Shown: positions 1 to 5,899 of the stretch, piece by piece
Layout of the letters: each line of letters begins with the position of its first letter
How positions within the stretch are numbered: position 1 is the stretch's first letter
Source: Nitrososphaera sp. UBA217
GTDB lineage: Archaea; Thermoproteota; Nitrososphaeria; Nitrososphaerales; Nitrososphaeraceae
Reading direction: 5' to 3'
Assembly: GCA_002501845.1 (NCBI GenBank)
Contig: DAOL01000069.1
Location: 6,615 to 12,943, forward strand
Length of the DNA stretch: 6,329 nucleotides
Translations under genes and position numbers: made by a program
Notes under the pieces: generated by a model
Told to the model about the DNA's origin: nothing
What the model saw: only the letters and a program-made list of their open reading frames with translations
Databases searched by the model: none

Positions 1-69
1 CGAATGACCCACACTTCCTACGAGGGCGACCGATATGGCTGATACTAGCAATAGTTTTGGGCTGACCAA
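1..69 (-). CDS. Possible N-terminus of a secreted or membrane protein (partial, runs off left edge)
   Basis: On the minus strand a TTG at 69-67 opens 23 codons that stay open to the window edge. They read LVSPKLLLVSAISVALVGSV and a few more residues. This looks like a signal peptide or first membrane helix: a lysine at residue 5 followed by about 15 hydrophobic or small residues. A purine-rich AAGGGA lies on the same strand about nine bases before the TTG and could act as a ribosome-binding site. A T/A-rich TTTATTAC lies about 40 bases upstream and could be a promoter box. The frame is closed by a stop at 99-97, so the start must lie at or below 96. Evidence against: only 23 codons are visible and the start is not ATG. 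On the plus strand, frame 1 ends at 42 and frame 3 at 63, so a gene tail from the left cannot be excluded. Function cannot be stated. Confidence 0.35.
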   Translation of the reverse strand, partial: MVSPKLLLVSAISVALVGSVGHS

Positions 70-80
70 GTAAATTGGTC
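64..80. repeat. Short perfect inverted repeat GACCAA-GTAAA-TTGGTC
   Basis: Six bases (64-69) are the exact reverse complement of 75-80, separated by a five-base loop. If the minus-strand reading frame starting at 69 is real, its TTG start codon lies in one arm, so the hairpin in the mRNA could hide the start. If instead a plus-strand gene ends to the left, the hairpin could belong to its 3' end, but no clear T-run follows. A six-base stem can arise by chance in a spacer of this size. Confidence 0.4.
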
Positions 81-86
81 CCTTGG

Positions 87-142
87 CATAGGTATGTTAG
101 CCTATGTAATAAATGTTAGTCTAGGCTAATATTCTTAGCTAA
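87..142. repeat. Cluster of TTAG-CTA repeats, possible operator array
   Basis: ATGTTAGCCTA at 94-104 is repeated as ATGTTAGTCTA at 113-123, ten of eleven bases identical and 19 bases apart. TAGGCTAA at 122-129 is the exact reverse complement of TTAGCCTA at 97-104. A fourth related element, the palindrome TTAGCTAA, sits at 135-142. A separate inverted repeat, CATAGG (87-92) with CCTATG (101-106), overlaps the first copy. The roughly 18-20-base spacing is close to two helical turns, as expected for proteins binding one face of DNA. The cluster ends just before the presumed TATA region of the DUF309 gene, which suits a regulatory role. No known regulator is recognised from these boxes. Confidence 0.45.
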
Positions 143-151
143 CTCTACCTC

Positions 152-166
152 AAGGGGAGGTTTATC
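152..166 (+). promoter_or_regulatory. Probable BRE/TATA promoter element of the DUF309 gene
   Basis: A purine-rich stretch AAGGGGAGG (152-160) is followed directly by TTTATC (161-166). The T/A element is centred about 26 bases before the GTG at 190, the usual archaeal distance from TATA box to transcription start. I therefore read the purine run as a TFB recognition element (BRE) and not as a Shine-Dalgarno site. It lies about 30 bases from the start codon, too far for ribosome binding. The box departs from the archaeal consensus, so this is a moderate call. Confidence 0.4.
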
Positions 167-189
167 TTGAGTGCAACTATTAGAAGAGC

Positions 190-750
190 GTGCAGAGATA
201 CATGGTGCACCTGCAGAACAGGTCGCACACCCCAAAAGACGCCACTGCCCTCTTGTACAAGGCAAGGGAGCTTGTCGGACGCAAAGTTATTGTCCGCGAT
301 AGCAGGGTGTCTAAAAAGTACATTGAGTTTGATACCAGCGTGCCCGACGGCATGGACGCGGCTGAGCTGGTAGATAAGCTTGCGGCGATATCGCCGCCGG
401 CCAGCTACGAGCACATCGTTGAGCGACACATGGACAAAGACAAAGCGATAGAGCGCGCGGTGGAACTGTTCAATGATGAAAAATACTGGGAAGCTCATGA
501 AGCACTAGAATCGGTATGGAAGGGCGCAGTAGGGACTGAGAAAAACATCCTGAATGGTATCATACTCATAGCCGCTGCTTTTGTGCACGATGAAAAAGAT
601 GAGGGTGAGATCTGCCTGTCCATTTTGCAGCGAGCCAAAAAAAAGCTAGAGAGTACCGGCGGCGTGTATCACGGAATCAACGTTGAAGTAATCGCAGATC
701 GGGTGTCAAAAATAATCAATTCAGGTAGGATTAAGCGCTTCACAATTTGA
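190..750 (+). CDS. DUF309-type helical protein of unknown function
   Basis: The encoded protein is 186 residues from GTG 190, or 182 from the in-frame ATG at 202. A stop at 181-183 rules out a longer form. GTG 190 fits a leaderless transcript from the T/A box at 161-166. The C-terminal half (about 85-175) is all-helical and carries the DUF309 signature: FN at 94-95, then YWEAHEALESVW at 99-110. A second conserved helix, LNGIILIAAAFVH, lies at 121-133. The invariant-looking EAHE and downstream histidines suggest a ligand or metal site, but no activity is established for the family. The N-terminal part (about 15-60) contains RKVIVRDSRVSKKYIEFDTS, a predicted small strand-rich region not part of the core DUF309 helices. 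No signal peptide or membrane segment is seen, so it should be cytoplasmic. The gene stands alone on its strand, and its last 11 bases overlap the end of the convergent gene. Confidence 0.85.
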   Translation: MQRYMVHLQNRSHTPKDATALLYKARELVGRKVIVRDSRVSKKYIEFDTSVPDGMDAAELVDKLAAISPPASYEHIVERHMDKDKAIERAVELFNDEKYWEAHEALESVWKGAVGTEKNILNGIILIAAAFVHDEKDEGEICLSILQRAKKKLESTGGVYHGINVEVIADRVSKIINSGRIKRFTI

Positions 751-2011
751 CGGCACGGGCGACTGCAATTACTGCCGTGCTAATTGCAGACAGCACGAGG
801 AGCGAGGTGCCAAACATCATGACAGCTTCCACAGCTGCGATTTCTGCAATCACTATCGCGATTGTGCCTGCAGCCCAGGAGGATACCAAAACAACTTTTA
901 CCTTTGACATCTCCCAGTGCTTTTTTCTGCCGACGATGCCAAGAGCTATGCCAAGCGGGGCAAAGTAGAGCAGACCGATAAGCGAGCTGGCAGTTATCCC
1001 TGCTGCCACTATGCCAAGCTCGCTGCCAAATGTAAACAAGTCATAGACAAGAGCGCTAATGGAGAGTATTCCAAGCAGAGGATAGATCAGAGTTCTCACA
1101 GTATTTTGAAGCCAGGGTGTCTGCCTTTCGTAATTGGAGACTGAGGGACTGAAGGAATAGTACCAGGCATTGAACACGTTAATGAAACTGCTTCCTGCAG
1201 ATGTCTTGAGTGCAATGCCGTCCCTGAAAAGGCGCAATTGTTGCACCTGAGGGGCCAAGTCGCTGCCAAATGCAGCGGTTGCGATGAGGCAGCCACTCTG
1301 AGTCTGGTTCCCGTTTGCCAAACCCGGGGCGGATGCCTGCAGGACTATCATGTCTGAACCGTATTGGTCAGACTCTGCCACAAGCGAATACTTGACGGTC
1401 TTGGGCGTCTGCATCTTTTCCGTAATGGGAATGCCAAACGGCGCCCTAGAGCCGGCTGTTATGTTCGAGCTTCCAGGGCCGGCCTCCGCCAGAGCATTGC
1501 CTATGGCTATTACCCTGCCATCCTTGTCGTATAGGGTCGCTATCATGATCGCATTGGTCGCACTCTCCTGTCCCTCGTTTCTCGCGACCGCGTAAATGTA
1601 GTACGTGCCTAGCAGATCCAGTCTAGAGTTTGTCGATATGATTTTCAGCTGTTTTTCCTTTAGTTCGGTCGTTTGCCCCGTGGCCGACATCGTAAAGTTT
1701 GCCACATCGTCGACTGTCTTCTGGTCGGTGAAAAGTATTTCAAATGGCGATGACTCGCCTGGATTTATCACCCGCAGCGCTGGAACTCTCGGGAATTCGT
1801 CAAGCAGGTTTTCTTCCCTGTCGTAAAATGAAATAGTGATGAGCACATTCCTCATTGCAGCATTGGATTCGTTCTTGATCTCGCCAAGAATATGCATGAC
1901 TTTGGTTTCGTCTATATAAGAGAATTGGTCGTTGAATGAAAATTCCGCGTATGCCCGCTGTCCTATCGAAAGAACCATCACGATGACGATGACTGCGGGC
2001 AGGAGCCACAC
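740..2011 (-). CDS. Secreted/membrane protein with two FxLYD-like domains, a CFI-box and four C-terminal helices
   Basis: From GTG 2011 the protein has 423 residues. Residues 1-22 form a signal peptide (hydrophobic WLLPAVIVIVMVLSIG, then AYA before EF). Two similar beta-rich modules follow, at about 38-97 and 132-197. Each has a GE or AR-N-E strand, an alternating hydrophobic strand and a F/LYD turn (SFYDREEN, TLYDKDGR), as in FxLYD domains. CLIATAAFGS at 241-250, LRLFRD at 259-264 and YYSFSPSVSNY at 284-294 match the CFI-box motif, with Leu replacing the usual Phe. Four membrane helices follow at about 308-326, 332-360, 371-390 and 394-418. The outer part has four N-glycosylation sequons (N47, N105, N183, N235). 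The open frame extends back to 2173, but that would overlap PRPP synthetase and bury the signal peptide. TTG 2029 is an alternative start. The likely role is a cell-surface protein held by the C-terminal helices; the exact function is unknown. Confidence 0.85.
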   Translation of the reverse strand: MWLLPAVIVIVMVLSIGQRAYAEFSFNDQFSYIDETKVMHILGEIKNESNAAMRNVLITISFYDREENLLDEFPRVPALRVINPGESSPFEILFTDQKTVDDVANFTMSATGQTTELKEKQLKIISTNSRLDLLGTYYIYAVARNEGQESATNAIMIATLYDKDGRVIAIGNALAEAGPGSSNITAGSRAPFGIPITEKMQTPKTVKYSLVAESDQYGSDMIVLQASAPGLANGNQTQSGCLIATAAFGSDLAPQVQQLRLFRDGIALKTSAGSSFINVFNAWYYSFSPSVSNYERQTPWLQNTVRTLIYPLLGILSISALVYDLFTFGSELGIVAAGITASSLIGLLYFAPLGIALGIVGRKKHWEMSKVKVVLVSSWAAGTIAIVIAEIAAVEAVMMFGTSLLVLSAISTAVIAVARAVKL

Positions 2012-2033
2012 AGGTTGTTGGCACGACAAATGG

Positions 2034-2044
2034 TTATTTAAAAA
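2034..2044 (-). promoter_or_regulatory. Strong TATA box for the CFI-box protein gene
   Basis: Read on the minus strand, 2044-2034 is TTTTTAAATAA, close to an ideal archaeal TATA box. Its core TTTAAATA (2042-2035) is centred about 27 bases before the GTG at 2011. That spacing predicts transcription starting at or next to this GTG, giving a leaderless mRNA. This is the main reason for preferring GTG 2011 over TTG 2029, which lies only six bases from the core of the box. The same A/T-rich block could also serve the opposite strand. Confidence 0.65.
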
Positions 2045-2060
2045 CACCTCGCGCACAGAA

Positions 2061-2070
2061 TAGATATTAG
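2061..2070 (+). promoter_or_regulatory. Possible TATA box of the PRPP synthetase gene
   Basis: TAGATATTAG (2061-2070) is centred about 32 bases before the TTG start at 2098, so transcription would begin a few bases upstream of the start codon. It is weaker than the box on the other strand 20 bases away. The A/T-rich block at 2034-2044 is an alternative that would give a leader of about 30 bases. The two divergent genes share this 86-base region. Confidence 0.35.
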
Positions 2071-2097
2071 GATGTTGTAGACTACCTTTCAGAAACA

Positions 2098-2985
2098 TTG
2101 CCAGAGATATTTGTGATAGCGGGGCCGGCTTCGCCTGATCTTGCAGACAGAGTTGCAAAGGGGCTTGGCGCACACCTGGTTGCGACGGAACTGAGGGTAT
2201 TTTCAGACGGCGAAAGCAAGATAAAGATCGATAAGATGGGAAAGAACTGCGTCATTGTCCAGTCTACCTACCCACCCGCCGACACGCACCTCATGCAGGC
2301 ACTCATGATGGCAATCAGATGTGCCGATGGAGCTCACGACGTGTGCGCGGTGATTCCTTATCTTGCTTACGCCAGGCAGGACAGGGCATTTCTGGAAGGC
2401 GAAGTGGTAAGCATCGCTCTTGTTGCAAAATTGCTTCAGTCGGCAGGCGTCAGACATGTTATAACGGTTGACATTCACAGCAAGCTTGCCATGTCACATT
2501 TTGCAAGTGTTCAGAACGTTTCTTCAATCCCTCTCTTAGCAGAATATGCATCCAGAATGATGCTGTGCAGGCCTATTGCAGTGTCGCCGGATGCAGGCGG
2601 TGCGGACAGGGCAAAAGAATTTGCAAAGCACTCAAAGATTGACGCGCTCGTTCTGAAAAAATCACGCGACAGGACGACAGGCGAGGTGAAGGTCGACGAA
2701 AAGCTCGACATTGACGTTTCCGGCAGAGACGCATTACTCGTGGACGACATGATAAGCAGTGGTGGAAGCATAGTCAAGGCCGCGGAAGTGCTGCACAATA
2801 GGGGTGCAGGCAAAGTATACGCAATGTGCGCCCACGCGCTCTTGATAGGCGACGCTGCTCAAAAGATCAAGGCAGCCGGCGTACAGGATATTATTGCCAC
2901 CAATTCTGTCCCCGGGGAATACGCCAAGGTAGACCTGAGCCCTGCCATAGTAGAAGTCGTAAAATCCCGCTACAGCTCAGCATAA
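2098..2985 (+). CDS. prs: Ribose-phosphate pyrophosphokinase (PRPP synthetase)
   Basis: This cytoplasmic enzyme moves pyrophosphate from ATP to ribose 5-phosphate. The product, PRPP, feeds purine, pyrimidine, histidine, tryptophan and nicotinamide synthesis. All family landmarks are present in the 295 residues: FSDGE at 35-39, the ATP-binding YLAYARQDR at 88-96, VDIHS at 124-128 (metal/ATP histidine), SPDAGG at 163-168, the catalytic lysine/arginine region KKSRDR at 187-192, and the PRPP loop VDDMISSGGS at 215-224. Length fits the short archaeal enzymes better than the bacterial ones of about 315 residues. The start is TTG at 2098. A stop at 2068-2070 closes the frame and no ATG or GTG lies between, while MPEIFVIAG begins exactly at the first beta strand, so TTG is well supported. 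RNase Z follows 31 bases downstream on the same strand. Confidence 0.96.
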   Translation: MPEIFVIAGPASPDLADRVAKGLGAHLVATELRVFSDGESKIKIDKMGKNCVIVQSTYPPADTHLMQALMMAIRCADGAHDVCAVIPYLAYARQDRAFLEGEVVSIALVAKLLQSAGVRHVITVDIHSKLAMSHFASVQNVSSIPLLAEYASRMMLCRPIAVSPDAGGADRAKEFAKHSKIDALVLKKSRDRTTGEVKVDEKLDIDVSGRDALLVDDMISSGGSIVKAAEVLHNRGAGKVYAMCAHALLIGDAAQKIKAAGVQDIIATNSVPGEYAKVDLSPAIVEVVKSRYSSA

Positions 2986-2990
2986 ATTTA
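2982..2990 (+). promoter_or_regulatory. Possible TATA box of the RNase Z gene
   Basis: ATAAATTTA spans the stop codon of the PRPP synthetase gene and is centred about 31 bases before the ATG at 3017. It could give RNase Z its own nearly leaderless transcript even though the two genes are only 31 bases apart. No convincing Shine-Dalgarno sequence is seen in the spacer, which supports separate initiation. Co-transcription with the upstream gene cannot be excluded. Confidence 0.45.
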
Positions 2991-3016
2991 GCAGGCCTCA
3001 TCATAGCGCTAGCCAA

Positions 3017-3934
3017 ATGGTGAACATGCAGCTCGTTTTCTTGGGCACCTCGTCGGCCACGCCGACTATTGAGCGCGGTCTGTCCTCCTTAGCCCTCATG
3101 AGAGGCAGTGAGCTTTTACTCTTTGACGCCGGTGAAGGGATGCAGCGCAATTTCATTAAGGCAGGCCTTGGCATGAACAGAAAGATGAAGATCTTCATCA
3201 GCCACATGCATGCAGACCACTGTGTCGGGCTGCTTGGGCTGCTCCAGACGATGGCCCTGCAGGGAAGGGAAAAGAGCGTTGACATTTACGGCGAGCCTAG
3301 AGTCAAAGAATTCTTGGAAGAAAACATGCGAATAATCAACTTTGGGCTGACTTTTGAAGTCGTAGTCCACACAGTAAAAAAGCAAGGCGTCGTGGTGAAA
3401 GAAGATGAGTACCAGGTTACTTGCTGCAAGGCCTCGCATTCGATCCCTTCCCTTGCGTACTGCCTTGAAGAGTTTGACAGGCCAGGCGCTTTTGATATCA
3501 AGGAGGCAAAGAGACTGAGGATACCCGAGGGACAGCTGTACAGTAAGCTACAACACGGACATGACATAACCTACAAAGGCAAGAAGATCATCTCAAGTCA
3601 AGTCGTTGGGTCGCCGCGCAAGGGTAGAAAGATAGGCATTTCCGGCGACACTAGGCCGACTGACAACCTTGCAAAATTCTTCCGCGGGTGCGACGTGCTG
3701 GTGTTTGAGTCGACCTACAGCCAAGACAAGCAGCAAAAGGCAATCGAAAACTGGCATTCCACGGCGACAGAAGCGGCAACAATAGCTAAGAAAGCGGGTG
3801 CACGCAGGCTCTTTCTGACGCACTTTAGTGCGCGTTACGATGAAACCTCCATGCTCGTAAAGGAGGCGGGTGCCGTCCACCCTAATGTTGAGGCAGCCGA
3901 AGATCTGAAGATTGCGGAGGTCTCTTACACCTGA
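3017..3934 (+). CDS. rnz: Ribonuclease Z (tRNA 3' processing endonuclease)
   Basis: This zinc-dependent endonuclease of the metallo-beta-lactamase fold cuts the 3' trailer from pre-tRNAs so that CCA can be added. The protein has 305 residues, the usual length of the short form (RNase Z-S). All metal ligands are visible: SHMHADH at 62-68, H141, D211 in GDTRP, and H269 in LTHFSARY. The catalytic-site E231 and H247 (in HSTATEAA) are also present. The N-terminus QLVFLGTSSATPT is typical. The insertion at about 155-200, GAFDIKEAKRLRIPEGQLYSKLQHG onward, corresponds to the exosite arm that grips the tRNA elbow. HADH replaces the common HGDH, which is a tolerated change. ATG 3017, GTG 3020 and ATG 3026 are all in frame; 3026 would begin right at the first strand, while 3017 best fits the upstream T/A box. 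Confidence 0.95.
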   Translation: MVNMQLVFLGTSSATPTIERGLSSLALMRGSELLLFDAGEGMQRNFIKAGLGMNRKMKIFISHMHADHCVGLLGLLQTMALQGREKSVDIYGEPRVKEFLEENMRIINFGLTFEVVVHTVKKQGVVVKEDEYQVTCCKASHSIPSLAYCLEEFDRPGAFDIKEAKRLRIPEGQLYSKLQHGHDITYKGKKIISSQVVGSPRKGRKIGISGDTRPTDNLAKFFRGCDVLVFESTYSQDKQQKAIENWHSTATEAATIAKKAGARRLFLTHFSARYDETSMLVKEAGAVHPNVEAAEDLKIAEVSYT

Positions 3935-3985
3935 TTTTACAGAAGCAGATCATGAAGAAAGATTTCTGAAAGCGGGACAAAATTG

Positions 3986-4004
3986 ATAACATACTTGATG
4001 TTAT
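3986..4004. promoter_or_regulatory. Perfect 7+7 inverted repeat upstream of the membrane protein gene
   Basis: ATAACAT (3986-3992) and ATGTTAT (3998-4004) are exact reverse complements around ACTTG. A smaller dyad, TGTT-CTAT-AACA, follows at 4015-4026 and uses the same AACA/TGTT half-sites. Both lie 17-57 bases before the ATG at 4043, around two possible TATA elements (TTATTCTA at 4001-4008, TTCTATAA at 4017-4024). This arrangement suits a dimeric repressor or activator site. A terminator for RNase Z is less likely because the stem is A/T-rich and no long T-run follows. Confidence 0.45.
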
Positions 4005-4042
4005 TCTAGTTGAATGTTCTATAACAGTCAAAGTGAAGATCG

Positions 4043-4522
4043 ATGTGCACGGTATTGGGATTGGTCCTTTCTGCTTTGCTGTTTTCTATTTCGTATGCGC
4101 TTGTAGAGTATTATGTCATCAGGGACACGACATTTGGCTACAGCCCCATGTTGTTTTCGCTCGTTTACCCCTACCACTTTGCGATGGCCGCGGTGTTTGG
4201 GCTGGGGGCCTACGGCCTGCTGTGTGGACGCGTCAGCATAAAGAGCATTATCCCTAGCGTTATCATGGTCAGTGCGCTGTTTTCCTCAATGCTGGCAGTC
4301 GAGGACTTTACATGGTTTACACTGCGCGCGGTAGCCCCGATGCATGGCGACGTCAACGCCGGCGAGCTCATCATGTCCGGTGAGTGGACGACCCAGTTCA
4401 TGGGATCAGTCGACGCCCACTTTACCGCGATACCAAACTGGTATTTCTTAAGCGTCGTGTTCTCGGCATTAGTGATGATGACAACTCGCAGGCAGCAGCT
4501 GGCAGCAATCGCAACCACCTAG
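4043..4522 (+). CDS. Small four-helix membrane protein of unknown function
   Basis: This 159-residue protein is not recognised as a named family. Hydrophobic helices lie at about 3-24, 37-60, 67-85 and 131-147. Between helices 3 and 4 there is a roughly 45-residue polar stretch rich in acidic and aromatic residues: EDFTWF at 87-92, then MHGD, NAGELI, GEWTTQF and DAHFTAIPNWYF at 124-135. Charged or metal-capable residues near membrane ends (H45, E87, D88, D103, E108, D124, H126) hint at a buried polar site, but none forms a known motif. There is no cleavable signal peptide, and the C-terminus (RRQQLAAIATT) is basic then bland. ATG 4043 is chosen because TM1 starts right after it and the frame has no better upstream start. 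It ends three bases from the stop of the convergent glycosyltransferase. Transcription may be governed by the inverted repeat upstream. Confidence 0.8.
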   Translation: MCTVLGLVLSALLFSISYALVEYYVIRDTTFGYSPMLFSLVYPYHFAMAAVFGLGAYGLLCGRVSIKSIIPSVIMVSALFSSMLAVEDFTWFTLRAVAPMHGDVNAGELIMSGEWTTQFMGSVDAHFTAIPNWYFLSVVFSALVMMTTRRQQLAAIATT

Positions 4523-4525
4523 CGG

Positions 4526-5878
4526 TCACTTGCTAATGACGTAAAAGTCATAGATGGGCGTCTTTTCCGTCGTCCGCTTCTTGACGCCATATTCTATAGT
4601 GGCCCAGAAAGCCGGGAACGTCTCTACCAGCCCGATTATTGGGCAGAGCAGCAAGGTTTGCACATGGAGCAGCAGCCTCTTTGCCCAACCTATCTTTGAA
4701 TATCTCAGGTTCAGAAAGAGTCCAGTTTGGTACGACGCGAGCCAAACCAGTGACGTAAAGAGCATGATCGGCGCAATCCATAGTTCGACGGGGCTTGCGC
4801 TTGCAATTGAATTTGTAATTGTATCAAGCGAGAGAGTCGACAGTTTGCTCTGCCACGTGACGATGTTGTAGTTCAGGTAGGAAGGCGAAAGTAACATCGG
4901 CAGGTAGTTATTCACCGAAAAAGCCGCAGAGGCCGCCGCAGAAGCAAAACCTAGGAAGTACGTTATCGACTTAAATATCAGCTTGTACCTGTGCCAGCGT
5001 GGAAATTTCTGCAAGTTTTGTATCGTTCCGAGAATCCACCTGCGCCTCTGGAAAAAGTGGTCCTTGAGGTTAAGTGGTGGCTGCTCTAGCAATATGCCAC
5101 CATGCCACCCCATCGATCCACGCCCGTACTTTTCATAGACTTTAAAGCCAAACATCTGGTCTTCAGCAAGAGTCGGCCCAAAGTTCCACTCGATATCGTC
5201 CTCAATATCCGATCGAACGAGCAGGTTGCTCCCGTGCATGTGGAGGGGGGGCGGGTGGGTCATCTGGGAGACGCAATCATAGCACGCAAACGGCCTTATC
5301 GACTCGGCTATGGCGGTCAGCCGATTTGCAGACTCGAACTTGAGGCGGTAAAAGATAGGGCCCTCCGACGCGATCCCTTTGCCTTCCCTAATGAACTTGA
5401 GCAGCGCGAGAATCGTTTGAGGCGTAACGTAACTTTCGTCGTCCATGTGAAATATCCACTGCTTGCTTGTGTTAATTCCAACTCGCCGGCGGTGCTCCAC
5501 TGCGTACTGCAGTGCCCTTCCTTTTTTTATCGCGTTTGTGCGAAAGTCATTGTCGACCGCTACCACTTCGCACTTTTCGTTCGTCAGAGTCCGAACATCA
5601 TCGGGATCGTCTGTCACCACTGAAATCTGGTAGTTGTAAAAGTTCACCTTCTGCGCGGAATTTGTTATTGATAGTATTCCGCGCTTGACCACTGGCGTTC
5701 TAGTGGCTGAGCGAGTCGTTATCTGGAATATTATCGCCGGGTCGTTATGAATTCTTCGAAGGTCTTGCTCTACAAACACCTTTCTGTTTCTCAGGATCCG
5801 CCATACAGACAAGATGGCAATCGGGACGTACGAAAGCCAAAAGAATGTGGCAACAGCTATCAACAGGTTTTCCAGCAC
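4526..5878 (-). CDS. Membrane glycosyltransferase, family GT2, Egghead-like
   Basis: This 450-residue protein has one N-terminal membrane helix (4-27), a cytoplasmic GT-A catalytic domain (about 45-295) and at least three C-terminal membrane segments (about 301-325, 365-386, 401-425). Catalytic-domain landmarks are IIFQITTRS at 49-57, SVVTDD at 86-91, KKGRALQYA at 118-126, the metal-binding HMDDE at 144-148 (DD in place of DXD), HGSN at 215-218, the acid/base AED at 238-240 and QRRRW at 277-281 (Q/RXXRW motif). The order and the GW.GG.L.EQPP..L.D.F segment before QRRRW resemble Egghead-type beta-mannosyltransferases and related processive GT2 enzymes. It probably transfers a sugar from a nucleotide donor to a lipid or growing polysaccharide on the inner membrane face. 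Donor and acceptor cannot be read from sequence. The start is GTG 5878, placed by a T/A box about 26 bases upstream. No other envelope-sugar gene sits beside it in the window. Confidence 0.9.
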   Translation of the reverse strand: MLENLLIAVATFFWLSYVPIAILSVWRILRNRKVFVEQDLRRIHNDPAIIFQITTRSATRTPVVKRGILSITNSAQKVNFYNYQISVVTDDPDDVRTLTNEKCEVVAVDNDFRTNAIKKGRALQYAVEHRRRVGINTSKQWIFHMDDESYVTPQTILALLKFIREGKGIASEGPIFYRLKFESANRLTAIAESIRPFACYDCVSQMTHPPPLHMHGSNLLVRSDIEDDIEWNFGPTLAEDQMFGFKVYEKYGRGSMGWHGGILLEQPPLNLKDHFFQRRRWILGTIQNLQKFPRWHRYKLIFKSITYFLGFASAAASAAFSVNNYLPMLLSPSYLNYNIVTWQSKLSTLSLDTITNSIASASPVELWIAPIMLFTSLVWLASYQTGLFLNLRYSKIGWAKRLLLHVQTLLLCPIIGLVETFPAFWATIEYGVKKRTTEKTPIYDFYVISK

Positions 5879-5899
5879 AAAATTGTATGATTTTTATCG

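Noticed and set aside
167..373. A 68-codon plus-strand frame starting at TTG 167, preceded closely by GGGGAGG
   Set aside because: It overlaps the DUF309 gene in another frame, the peptide is rich in Cys, Arg and Ser without family resemblance, and the purine run is better explained as a BRE next to TTTATC.
2012..2173. N-terminal extension of the CFI-box protein back to 2173
   Set aside because: It would overlap the start of PRPP synthetase by 76 bases on the other strand, cover the strong TATA box, and place about 54 unrelated residues before a clear signal peptide.
3935..4010. Possible C/D-box guide RNA in the spacer after RNase Z (ATGAAGA ... CTGA)
   Set aside because: The C-like box departs from RTGATGA, box spacing is too short, and no paired C'/D' boxes are present.
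5102..5623. A 173-codon plus-strand frame antisense to the glycosyltransferase
   Set aside because: The minus-strand frame has full GT2 motifs. The antisense peptide is Arg/His/Pro-rich with no recognisable domain, typical of a shadow frame.
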